A stretch of 7,397 bases of DNA from Chitinophagales bacterium (lineage in GTDB: Bacteria; Bacteroidota; Bacteroidia; Chitinophagales; UBA10324): positions 1 through 7,397 of the forward strand of contig JACCZZ010000096.1 in the NCBI GenBank assembly GCA_013695715.1. The letters run 5' to 3'. Below, piece after piece: positions 1 through 5,929 of the stretch (its first letter is position 1; each line of letters starts with the position of its first letter). The notes under the pieces are model-generated. The model did no database searches. It had not been told where the DNA came from and saw nothing but the letters and a program-made list of their open reading frames with translations. The position numbers and the translations under genes are program-made.

Positions 1-119
1 CCCTCCTTTAAGGAACTCTCAGCACTTTGCTTGCACATGGCACATTGAGCTGAAGAAATATCTGCTGAAGTGATCAGCATTGTAAATGCTATCAAGAAGG
101 AGAAGAATAAATTTTTCAT
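1..119 (-). CDS. Exported small CxxC protein, N-terminal part (runs off the left edge)
   Basis: The frame opens with ATG at 117-119 and stays open for 39 codons to the window edge, so only the N-terminus is seen. Residues 1-24 look like a Sec signal peptide: a Lys at position 2, a hydrophobic core at about 4-17 (LFFSFLIAFTMLI), then small residues ending SSA before Q25. The mature part starts QCAMCKQSAESSLKEG and has a CxxC pair (C26, C29). There is no lipobox, because Gln precedes the Cys, and no His after CxxC, so it is not a c-type haem site. From memory, Bacteroidota often carry a short exported protein of this QCAMC type next to SCO and DUF420 genes, with a C-terminal membrane helix; that part would lie outside this window. 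The function is unknown. Location at the end of the oxidase assembly genes suggests, by inference only, a role in copper or thiol handling in the periplasm. The existence of the gene is well supported; the role is not. Confidence 0.75.
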   Translation of the reverse strand, partial: MKNLFFSFLIAFTMLITSADISSAQCAMCKQSAESSLKE

Positions 120-136
120 ATCTGGAAAATCTGTTT

Positions 137-165
137 CAAAGTTAATCTTTAAATTTAAAGCGAAA
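137..165 (-). promoter_or_regulatory. Candidate Bacteroidota-type promoter for the CxxC gene
   Basis: On the minus strand TAACTTTG (137-144) fits the Bacteroidota -7 element TAnnTTTG exactly. TTTC (162-165) sits 17 bases upstream as a one-mismatch version of the -33 element TTTG. Transcription would begin near base 131, giving a leader of about a dozen bases before the ATG at 119. It lies in the 114-base gap after the DUF420 gene, the longest gap in the window. This is a motif match only. Confidence 0.35.
147..160. repeat. 14-base perfect palindrome in the promoter spacer
   Basis: CTTTAAATTTAAAG is identical to its reverse complement. It lies inside the spacer between the -33-like and -7 elements of the candidate promoter at 137-165, where a dimeric regulator could bind. 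The sequence is all A/T apart from its ends, so chance in an AT-rich gap is a real alternative. Confidence 0.35.
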
Positions 166-233
166 CATAGGTGATAATTCTTGACATAAATTCTTAATCA
201 TACTTCTACTTAGGTTCCTTCACATTTTGGCAA

Positions 234-755
234 TTAATAATAGGGCGACAACATCAAATATACCACTACACCAGTTACTGCAACATACAACCATAGAGGA
301 AAAGTCCACCTGGCAATACGGCGGTGCTTATCGAACTTTTGCTGCAAACCTCTCACGAGGGTTATAAGCACCAGAGGAACAATCACTGCCGCCAGAACAA
401 TGTGCGTGAGGAGTATGAAATAATAAATGTTGCGAACAATGCCTGATCCTCCATATGAGGTAGGCTCAGTGAGTGCATGATAGGTTACATAACAAATTAA
501 AAACAAAGCAGAAAAACAAAAAGCCGTGATCATGCATATCCGGTGGCTTCTGACCTTCTTGTTCCTGATAAAATAAAAGCCTGTTATAAGCAGTATGGCG
601 GTGCAAAAATTTAACGATGCGTTAAACGCAGGTAGAATTCTCAGATCAAAGCTGATCTTAAGCTCAGGCGGTTTAAGGTAAAATAAGACCAGCACAACCG
701 TCGGAATGGCAATAGAAACAATAGCAATTGCAACATTAATAGAACGGTCTTTCAT
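234..755 (-). CDS. DUF420 / CtaM-like membrane protein, oxidase assembly
   Basis: A 173-residue, five-helix membrane protein with helices at about 8-27, 45-63, 73-93, 110-136 and 150-169. Family features are the NxxLN-type second helix (NASLNF, 45-50), histidines H71 and H93 (YHALTEPTSYGG), H118 in helix 4 and H144, and the C-terminal pattern RRIARWTFPLWLYVAVTG followed by VVYLML. The length is normal for DUF420. The family includes CtaM (YozB) of Firmicutes, reported to be needed for active haem-A-containing oxidases. Here its place right after SCO supports the same assembly role, perhaps in cofactor insertion, but that is inference. Its ATG (753-755) overlaps the SCO stop codon in an ATGA arrangement, so translation is likely coupled. 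It ends with TAA at 234-236 and is followed by a 114-base gap without a recognisable terminator. Confidence 0.88.
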   Translation of the reverse strand: MKDRSINVAIAIVSIAIPTVVLVLFYLKPPELKISFDLRILPAFNASLNFCTAILLITGFYFIRNKKVRSHRICMITAFCFSALFLICYVTYHALTEPTSYGGSGIVRNIYYFILLTHIVLAAVIVPLVLITLVRGLQQKFDKHRRIARWTFPLWLYVAVTGVVVYLMLSPYY

Positions 756-1384
756 TGACGTATGCCGACAAGGATGCTTGCAAGATTGTTGTATAATGAA
801 TCCATCCTCTCTTTATCAAGGCCATTATAATAACCACGGATGTTTCCATCACCATCTACAAGCACCAGTTTTTCTGTATGCGTAAATTCATTTCCGGTGC
901 CGCCTTCAGGGGTATATACCACCGGTATCTTAAATCCCTCTTGTGCCATCTTCCACACCTCCGCCTTTTCTCCCCGAAGAAAATACCATTTGCCATCTAT
1001 GGCGCCATACCTGTCAGCATATTCACGCAATACCGGAATGGAATCTCTGTCAGGATCTACCGTAAAGGAGACAAGCTTTACCCTTCGGTCATCCTTAAAG
1101 TTTAATTGTATAAGAGACATTGTTTTCGAAAGGTTTAAGCACACACCTTCACAATTGGTAAAGATGAAGTCAGCCACATAGACATGTCCTTTCAAATCAT
1201 CACTGGAAAAAGAATCACCATTCTGAGTCGCATATGTGAAATGTGGCGCTGCCCAGTAGGTTTTTACAGAACTTCCCTGACGCGGTAAGTCATCAATCTT
1301 TTGTTTGTAGTAAAAAAAGAATGCAAGGGGTAAGCCTAATAAAATAGACAGCGCTAAAAAACGGGAAAGAAATACTCTGTTCAT
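752..1384 (-). CDS. SCO1/SenC-family copper chaperone
   Basis: A 210-residue protein with one N-terminal membrane anchor (about 7-26, no lipobox) and a periplasmic thioredoxin-fold domain. The copper/redox site is CxxxC at C78 and C82 (FTNCEGVC) with the distal His at H169 (EFTHTEKLVLVD). SFTVDPDRDSIPVLREYADR (107-126) matches the family's VDPxRDxPxxLxxY stretch. SCO proteins bind copper through these two Cys and the His and mature the CuA centre of oxidase subunit II. The prolines that usually follow each Cys (CPxxCP) are absent here: E79 follows C78 and L83 follows C82. The gene follows coxD after a 96-base gap holding two hairpins and a possible promoter. An AAAGG lies five bases before the ATG. 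The end overlaps the DUF420 start by four bases. The family call is secure; copper binding is inferred from the conserved Cys/His set. Confidence 0.93.
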   Translation of the reverse strand: MNRVFLSRFLALSILLGLPLAFFFYYKQKIDDLPRQGSSVKTYWAAPHFTYATQNGDSFSSDDLKGHVYVADFIFTNCEGVCLNLSKTMSLIQLNFKDDRRVKLVSFTVDPDRDSIPVLREYADRYGAIDGKWYFLRGEKAEVWKMAQEGFKIPVVYTPEGGTGNEFTHTEKLVLVDGDGNIRGYYNGLDKERMDSLYNNLASILVGIRQ

Positions 1385-1385
1385 A

Positions 1386-1405
1386 TTTGCCTTTGAAAGG
1401 GCAAA
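1386..1405 (-). promoter_or_regulatory. Hairpin touching the SCO start, covering its AAAGG
   Basis: In the minus-strand RNA UUUGCC and GGCAAA form a perfect 6-base-pair stem around an 8-base loop. The 3' arm ends one base before the AUG. The GG of the Shine-Dalgarno-like AAAGG is paired, while its AAA sits in the loop. This could limit ribosome access to the SCO message. No T-run follows, so it is not a terminator. Confidence 0.35.
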
Positions 1406-1409
1406 ACTA
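1402..1409 (-). promoter_or_regulatory. Possible -7 promoter element upstream of the SCO gene
   Basis: TAGTTTTG on the minus strand fits TAnnTTTG exactly and would start transcription near base 1395, about ten bases before the SCO ATG. There is no good -33 element: the best at 17-23 bases upstream is GCTG at a 19-base spacing. An internal promoter for the assembly genes is possible but weakly supported. Confidence 0.25.
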
Positions 1410-1428
1410 CTTCACAGAAGCTGAAGTA
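1408..1428 (-). repeat. 7-bp inverted repeat in the coxD-SCO gap
   Basis: TACTTCA (1408-1414) and TGAAGTA (1422-1428) are perfect inverted arms around a 7-base loop. In the mRNA this makes a second stem-loop just before the one at the SCO start. It has only two G-C pairs and no T-run, so it is more likely a processing, stability or operator site than a terminator. It also overlaps the end of the possible -7 element. Confidence 0.4.
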
Positions 1429-1480
1429 CAGCAGAGATGAAATAATGATATCAATGAACAGACACTGGACAAGAACTTAA

Positions 1481-1810
1481 TCAGTAATTCCTCATCTCAA
1501 GCCAGGAATTTCCCTCTGCAAGCATGGTAATCACGGCAAATAGCAAAAAACCCATGGGTATAAGAACTGTAAGGGCGAGAAATTTAACTTCAAATTTCAT
1601 ATGCATGAAAACGGAGACAATAAAAAAAGCCTTAGCCAGGCTCATGATAATATAAAAAGAATTCAACACAATCAACATGTTATTCTTTACAAATAGGTCG
1701 GTCAATAAAACTGCTGCTACAATTTCCACAATGGTGATGATTGAAAGCCAGAGCGTGGTTTTAAGAATTAACTTAACCATTTTGACTGATTCGGCGTGCT
1801 CGTTGCTCAT
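1481..1810 (-). CDS. coxD: Cytochrome c oxidase subunit IV (prokaryotic COX4 type)
   Basis: A 109-residue protein with three membrane helices (about 16-38, 44-67 and 76-97) and almost no extramembrane part, the usual build of the small bacterial subunit IV. The most telling stretch is the second helix leading into FMHMKFEVK (68-76), matching the AKxxFIxxxFMHLK pattern of this family in Bacteroidota oxidases. It is a structural subunit with no cofactor. It follows the longer subunit III gene after 46 bases, with no Shine-Dalgarno match before the ATG; AT-rich leaders without one are common in the phylum. The next gene downstream is the SCO chaperone, so coxD is the last structural gene of the oxidase. 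The small size makes homology weak by eye, but position and the MHMKFE motif make the call strong. Confidence 0.88.
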   Translation of the reverse strand: MSNEHAESVKMVKLILKTTLWLSIITIVEIVAAVLLTDLFVKNNMLIVLNSFYIIMSLAKAFFIVSVFMHMKFEVKFLALTVLIPMGFLLFAVITMLAEGNSWLEMRNY

Positions 1811-1824
1811 AAAATGTCCATTTT
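1811..1824. repeat. Short inverted repeat just before the coxD start
   Basis: AAAATG and CATTTT form perfect 6-base arms around a 2-base centre, immediately next to the coxD start codon. It is AT-rich, and the centre is too short for an RNA loop without opening a pair. It may be a chance palindrome or a weak structure near the ribosome site. Confidence 0.25.
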
Positions 1825-1856
1825 GATTCTAATTGATAGCATTTATTTCTATATCA

Positions 1857-2531
1857 TTATAGCAGGTAAAAAGCCATGAAGACAAATACCCATACCAAAT
1901 CTACAAAGTGCCAATAAAGTCCTATCTTCTCCACCATTTCATAACTTCCTTTGCGATCATAATCTCCCCGAGCTACTTTAGCTGTTACAATACAATTGAT
2001 TACTACTCCTGTAAGAACATGAAACCCATGAAATCCTGTAATGGTGAAAAACAGCCAGCCGAACGCCGGTGCTCCAAAAGGATTTTGAGAGAGGGTCATG
2101 TGCTCATCCACGATCAAATGAGTCCATTCCCAGGCCTGGCTCCCTAAAAATATAATACCTCCTAAAATTGTTAATGAGAGCCACTTGACAACTTTTTTCC
2201 GGTTCATTTCATGATTTCCATAATGCACAGCCAATACCATAGTAACACTGCTCATGATCAGCGTAAACGTCATAAAGCTTACAAACATCAGGGGCAGCTT
2301 TACACCTTCCAAAAAAGGAAAAGATGAAAACACATCTGTTGGTGCAGGCCATGATTCATAACTGAAGCGAAGGGCGCCATAAGTAATCAGGAAAGAGGCA
2401 AAAGAAAATGAGTCACCAACAAGAAAGTACCACATCATCAGCTTGCCCCAGCTCACCTTGAAGGGTGATCGTCCTCCATTCCACCGTGAAGGGCTTACGG
2501 CTGTGGTTGTCAATGTCGCTTCGGCCATCAT
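1857..2531 (-). CDS. coxC: Cytochrome c oxidase subunit III (longer paralogue)
   Basis: A 224-residue, five-helix subunit III (helices about 30-52, 78-104, 114-137, 158-182 and 203-223). It lacks the first two helices of the seven-helix mitochondrial type, as many bacterial versions do. Family motifs are QAWEWTHL (132-139), TGFHGFHVLTG (165-175, with H168 and H171) and YWHFVDLVWVFVF (206-218). The acidic residue of the first retained helix, usually Glu in the SE(V)FFF motif and linked to proton uptake, is Asp here (D40 in VGDSFSF). Subunit III stabilises turnover and lipid and proton access of CoxA. The start has two consecutive ATG codons (2529-2531 and 2526-2528); I took the first, but either is possible. 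It begins 6 bases after the other subunit III gene, so the pair is surely cotranscribed. Confidence 0.93.
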   Translation of the reverse strand: MMAEATLTTTAVSPSRWNGGRSPFKVSWGKLMMWYFLVGDSFSFASFLITYGALRFSYESWPAPTDVFSSFPFLEGVKLPLMFVSFMTFTLIMSSVTMVLAVHYGNHEMNRKKVVKWLSLTILGGIIFLGSQAWEWTHLIVDEHMTLSQNPFGAPAFGWLFFTITGFHGFHVLTGVVINCIVTAKVARGDYDRKGSYEMVEKIGLYWHFVDLVWVFVFMAFYLL

Positions 2532-2537
2532 TCGATA

Positions 2538-3107
2538 TTAAAAGATGTTAATTTGAAAAAATATGAACAGGTAAATCCACAATACATCAACAAAATGCCA
2601 GTAGGTAGACATCAATTCAACGCGAATAAGCCTGTTAGGATTAAAGGGGGTTGTGCTCATTTTTAATAAAATAATCAGCATGATAATTAATCCTCCAACA
2701 ATGTGTGCAGCATGTACTCCTGAAATTACATAAACAAAAGATCCCGAAGGATTTCCATTAATATAAATACCCATTTCGTTTAAAGCCTGCCACCCAAAAT
2801 ATTGCCCAATTAAAAAAACAACTCCAAGCAATAGGGTAATGGCAAGTGCAATTTTGCACGCATTTACCTTAAAACGCTTGAAGGATCTTAATGTCCAATT
2901 CATGGTAATGCTGCTTACCACAATAACTATGGTATTAAACCAAAAGAGGGCTGGCATTCTGAAATCAACCCAGTTACCCTGTGCCTTTCTGATGATGTAA
3001 GCGCTGGTGAGCGCAGCAAAGAGCATAATCATACTTGCAATTCCCAGCCATAAAGCAAATTTCAGCGGGTGGAAACGATTGTGGTTACTTATTGCAGCGC
3101 TCATCAT
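2538..3107 (-). CDS. coxC: Cytochrome c oxidase subunit III (shorter paralogue)
   Basis: A 189-residue five-helix protein of the subunit III family (helices about 16-38, 54-72, 84-106, 124-148 and 166-188). Shared motifs are GQYFGWQAL (101-109), SGVHAAHIVGG (129-139, with H132 and H135) and YWHFVDVLWIYLF (169-181). It differs clearly from the neighbouring 224-residue paralogue: a short N-terminus, and in the first helix no acidic residue where the family usually has Glu or Asp (WLGIASMIMLFAALTSAY). Two subunit III genes in tandem are usual in Bacteroidota oxidase clusters. Both are probably present in one complex, although alternative use is conceivable. It starts 2 bases after the ctaB stop with two consecutive ATG codons (3105-3107 and 3102-3104), the first taken here. 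The tight spacing suggests coupled translation. Confidence 0.9.
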   Translation of the reverse strand: MMSAAISNHNRFHPLKFALWLGIASMIMLFAALTSAYIIRKAQGNWVDFRMPALFWFNTIVIVVSSITMNWTLRSFKRFKVNACKIALAITLLLGVVFLIGQYFGWQALNEMGIYINGNPSGSFVYVISGVHAAHIVGGLIIMLIILLKMSTTPFNPNRLIRVELMSTYWHFVDVLWIYLFIFFQINIF

Positions 3108-3109
3108 TT

Positions 3110-4009
3110 TTATATTCTATCAAAATAAAGAGCTAACTGAACGATAGGCAGATAAAAAAAGGAACCGAACATTAATTTTTTTGCTGCATCTATGGTGCAG
3201 TTTTTAAAAAGCGCCACCGCCTGGAACAGGAATACGCCGCCGCAGATAAAAACAATGATTGCCGAAATTATACCTGATATTCCCAACCAGGCTGGCATCA
3301 GGCTTACAGGTATTAGAACTAATATGTAAAACAATATCTGCAACGCACTAAACCTTGTTCGTCCTTCCTTAGACGGTAACAGCTTATAACCCGCTTTTGT
3401 ATAATCGTCGTGTGCTACCCAGGCAATTGCCCAGAAATGAGGAAACTGCCACATGAATTGTATCCCAAACAAAATGAAAGCTACAACAGACAAATGACCC
3501 GTAGCACTCACCCAGCCGATGAGAGGTGGCAAAGCGCCCGGAAGTGCTCCAACGAAAACTGCTATAGGTGAGAATCTTTTTAACGGAGTATAAATGAATG
3601 CATAAGACAATAAGGCAATAGCACTGAACAAGGCAGCAAGCTGGTTAAAATATATCCAGAATATAGTAATGCCTGCAACACCAAATATGCCTGCTGCTAA
3701 CAAAGCCTCCATCGTTGTCATACGTTCTGTAGGCAATGGGCGGTTGGCAGTACGTGACATGAGGCGATCAAAGTCTTTTTCAATCACCTGATTTAATGCA
3801 TTGGAAGAAGCTGTGGTAAGTAATCCTGCGAGGATCATCAAAATAAGCTGCGGCCATTCCCAATTGCCATTAGCAGCCATTAAGAAGCCAATAACAGAAG
3901 AAAAAACAACAAGCAAGGACAGACGGAGTTTAATAAGTTGAGCATAGTCCCTAAGCTTTGCGCTCAGAAGCAATCCCGTTGTTAATCGCCCTGTTTGTAC
4001 TTCCTTCAT
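3110..4009 (-). CDS. ctaB: Protohaem IX farnesyltransferase (haem O synthase)
   Basis: A 299-residue UbiA-superfamily prenyltransferase, normal length, with about nine membrane helices. It attaches a farnesyl group to haem B to give haem O, which haem A synthase then oxidises to the haem A needed by CoxA. The first Asp-rich prenyl-diphosphate/Mg site is NQVIEKDFDRLMSRTANR (73-90), followed by PLP. Further family motifs are YTPLKR (140-145), GALPGALPPLIGW (154-166) and WQFPHFWAIAW (187-197), then the second acidic site DDYTKAG (201-207). All key residues appear intact. It lies between coxA and the subunit III genes, 26 bases after coxA. No haem A synthase (ctaA) is in the window; it must be elsewhere if the enzyme uses haem A. 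The gene has the clearest Shine-Dalgarno of the window. Confidence 0.96.
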   Translation of the reverse strand: MKEVQTGRLTTGLLLSAKLRDYAQLIKLRLSLLVVFSSVIGFLMAANGNWEWPQLILMILAGLLTTASSNALNQVIEKDFDRLMSRTANRPLPTERMTTMEALLAAGIFGVAGITIFWIYFNQLAALFSAIALLSYAFIYTPLKRFSPIAVFVGALPGALPPLIGWVSATGHLSVVAFILFGIQFMWQFPHFWAIAWVAHDDYTKAGYKLLPSKEGRTRFSALQILFYILVLIPVSLMPAWLGISGIISAIIVFICGGVFLFQAVALFKNCTIDAAKKLMFGSFFYLPIVQLALYFDRI

Positions 4010-4014
4010 CGTAA

Positions 4015-4020
4015 CACCTT
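4015..4020 (-). promoter_or_regulatory. Shine-Dalgarno site of ctaB
   Basis: AAGGTG on the minus strand, five bases before the ctaB ATG, is the best ribosome binding site in the window; most neighbours have only AT-rich leaders. It supports the start chosen at 4009. Confidence 0.5.
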
Positions 4021-4035
4021 CAAATTTGTTATCTA

Positions 4036-5880
4036 TTAATGCCCACCGGTCTCTCCTTCACGAAGAGGAGTTGTCTGCGGAATGTATTCATCTCCATTTT
4101 TACTGTAATCATAGGGCCACCGATACACAGTAGGCAAATCGCCCGGCCAATTGCCATGACCTGCTTTTATTGGAGTGGTCCACTCGAGTGTATTAGACTG
4201 CCATGGGTTTGCAGTTGTTAGCTTCCTACCATAGAAAATACTATAAAAGAAATTAATGAGGAAAAGTATCTGTGCAAAAAATACAAGCATCGCCGCCAGG
4301 GTGATAAATTCGTTTAGACTACCAAACATATTAAATGATTGAAAAGCATCGAATGAATAATATCTTCTTGGCACACCAGCAAGACCCATATAATGCATCG
4401 GCCAGAAGATCAGGTATGCGCCAACAATGGTGATCCAGAAATGAATATAACCTAAAGTATTGTTCATCATTTTGCTATACATTTTTGGAAACCAGTGATA
4501 TACCCCTGCAAACATTCCAAAAAAGGCAGAAACACCCATCACGATATGGAAGTGTGCTATCACGAAATAGGTATCGTGGAGCTCAATGTCAAGCGCTGAA
4601 TTCCCGAGAAAGATCCCTGTTAAGCCTCCTGAAATAAACATAGAGACAAAGCCTATGGCGAAAAGCATGGCTGGTGTAAATTTTATATTTCCCTGCCACA
4701 CAGTAGCTATCCAGTTGAATACTTTTATGGCTGAAGGCACCGCAACTAATAAAGTAAGAAATACAAAAACCGATGCAACAAAAGGATTTAACCCAGTAAC
4801 AAACATATGATGAGCCCATACTACAAAGGCGATGATGGCAATGGCAAGCAAAGACAGAATCATGGCACGGTAACCAAATATGGGTTTACGAGCGTTAGTA
4901 GCCAACACTTCAGAAACCAGACCAAAGGCCGGAAGAATGATGATATATACCTCCGGGTGGCCAAGGAACCAGAAAAGGTGTTGATATAATATTGCATTGC
5001 CACCGTCGTTCGCCAAAGCATGACCATTAATAAAAATGTTATCAAGGTAGAAGCTTGTTCCTATTGTGCGATCGAATATCAACAGAATTGCAGCGCCAAG
5101 AAGCACCGGAAATGATAACAGTCCAAGAACTGCCGTAATCAGCAATGCCCATATGGTTAATGGCATCTTAGACATCGACATGCCCTTGGTACGTAGGTTT
5201 AGTACTGTAGTGATATAATTTAAGCCGCCCAATAAGCTTGAGAAAATAAACAATGTCATTCCGATAAGCCAAAAATCCATGCCTGCTCCACTACCTGGTG
5301 AAGCCTCGCGCACTCCACTCAAGGGCGGATATGCTGTCCATCCCACATCTGAGGCACCATCCGGCAAAAAGAAAGATGTAAGCATTACCACGCCTGCCAG
5401 GAAAAAAAACCAGTACGACAGCATGTTAAGAAACGGTGACGCCATGTCCCGAGCACCAATCTGAAGAGGAATTAAGAGATTGGCAAAGGTTCCGCTGAGA
5501 CCGGCAGTAAGTACAAAAAAGACCAGGATGGTTCCATGCATAGTTATAAGCATGTAATAGAAATCAGGACTTATAATGCCACCGGGAGCCCACTTACCAA
5601 AAATTGTTTCCAGGATTGGAAAAGCCTGGTTTGGATAACCAAGCTGAACCCGGAAAATCACAGAAAGCATCCCTCCCACCAGGGCCCAAAACATTCCTGT
5701 TACAAGGAATTGCTTTGCAATCATCTTATGATCCTGGCTAAAGATATATTTAGTGATGAAATTGTCTTTGTGATGTTCATGATGGCCATGGTCATGAATT
5801 TCACCGGTTGAATCCTGCTGATGGGTGGGATCACCAGTGAACACCGGACGAATTGCAGGGTTTATTACTTGATCGCTCAT
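4036..5880 (-). CDS. coxA: Cytochrome c oxidase subunit I, A1 type
   Basis: The 614-residue, twelve-helix catalytic subunit that reduces O2 to water at haem a3-CuB. All ligands are present: H115 (MHGTILVFF) and H445 for the low-spin haem, H308 with H357/H358 (WAHHMF) for CuB, and H443 (HDTYFVIAHFHIVMG) for haem a3. GHPEVY (307-312) gives the Tyr cross-linked to the CuB His (Y312) and the D-channel Glu (E310), which places it in class A1. Other D-channel residues also match: N134, D145 (GARDM) and N152. The K-channel Lys is K386 (VPSAIKVFNW). An N-terminal tail of about 45 residues before ITKYIFSQDHK is His-rich (HDHGHHEHH, 29-37). The C-terminal tail (about 552-614) is soluble and contains LEWTTP, GNWPGDLP and VYRWPYDY. 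It starts 49 bases after coxB. It is intact and a typical Bacteroidota CoxA. Confidence 0.98.
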   Translation of the reverse strand: MSDQVINPAIRPVFTGDPTHQQDSTGEIHDHGHHEHHKDNFITKYIFSQDHKMIAKQFLVTGMFWALVGGMLSVIFRVQLGYPNQAFPILETIFGKWAPGGIISPDFYYMLITMHGTILVFFVLTAGLSGTFANLLIPLQIGARDMASPFLNMLSYWFFFLAGVVMLTSFFLPDGASDVGWTAYPPLSGVREASPGSGAGMDFWLIGMTLFIFSSLLGGLNYITTVLNLRTKGMSMSKMPLTIWALLITAVLGLLSFPVLLGAAILLIFDRTIGTSFYLDNIFINGHALANDGGNAILYQHLFWFLGHPEVYIIILPAFGLVSEVLATNARKPIFGYRAMILSLLAIAIIAFVVWAHHMFVTGLNPFVASVFVFLTLLVAVPSAIKVFNWIATVWQGNIKFTPAMLFAIGFVSMFISGGLTGIFLGNSALDIELHDTYFVIAHFHIVMGVSAFFGMFAGVYHWFPKMYSKMMNNTLGYIHFWITIVGAYLIFWPMHYMGLAGVPRRYYSFDAFQSFNMFGSLNEFITLAAMLVFFAQILFLINFFYSIFYGRKLTTANPWQSNTLEWTTPIKAGHGNWPGDLPTVYRWPYDYSKNGDEYIPQTTPLREGETGGH

Positions 5881-5929
5881 GTCTGATATTTTAACTTTTA
5901 TAAAACTCTTCTCTCGTAAAACTTAAAAC

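Noticed and set aside
840..1181. 113-codon open frame on the plus strand, with a second one at 878-1105
   Set aside because: It lies wholly antisense to the well-supported SCO gene, and its translation is Ser/Thr/Pro-rich with no recognisable domain.
4589..4819. Minus-strand frame of 76 codons overlapping coxA, and another at 4860-5045
   Set aside because: They are out-of-frame shadows of coxA; the main frame contains all catalytic residues without interruption, so there is no frameshift.
5536..5811. 91-codon plus-strand frame inside coxA, and other plus-strand frames at 4039-4221, 4586-4810, 4807-4989 and 5279-5464
   Set aside because: All are antisense to intact coxA and show no family motif or leader sequence.
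5881..5929. Repeated AGTTTTA words and TTTTATAAAA in the coxB-coxA gap as a possible promoter or operator
   Set aside because: No full TAnnTTTG match is present (closest is TAAGTTTT), and low-complexity A/T words are expected in such a short gap.
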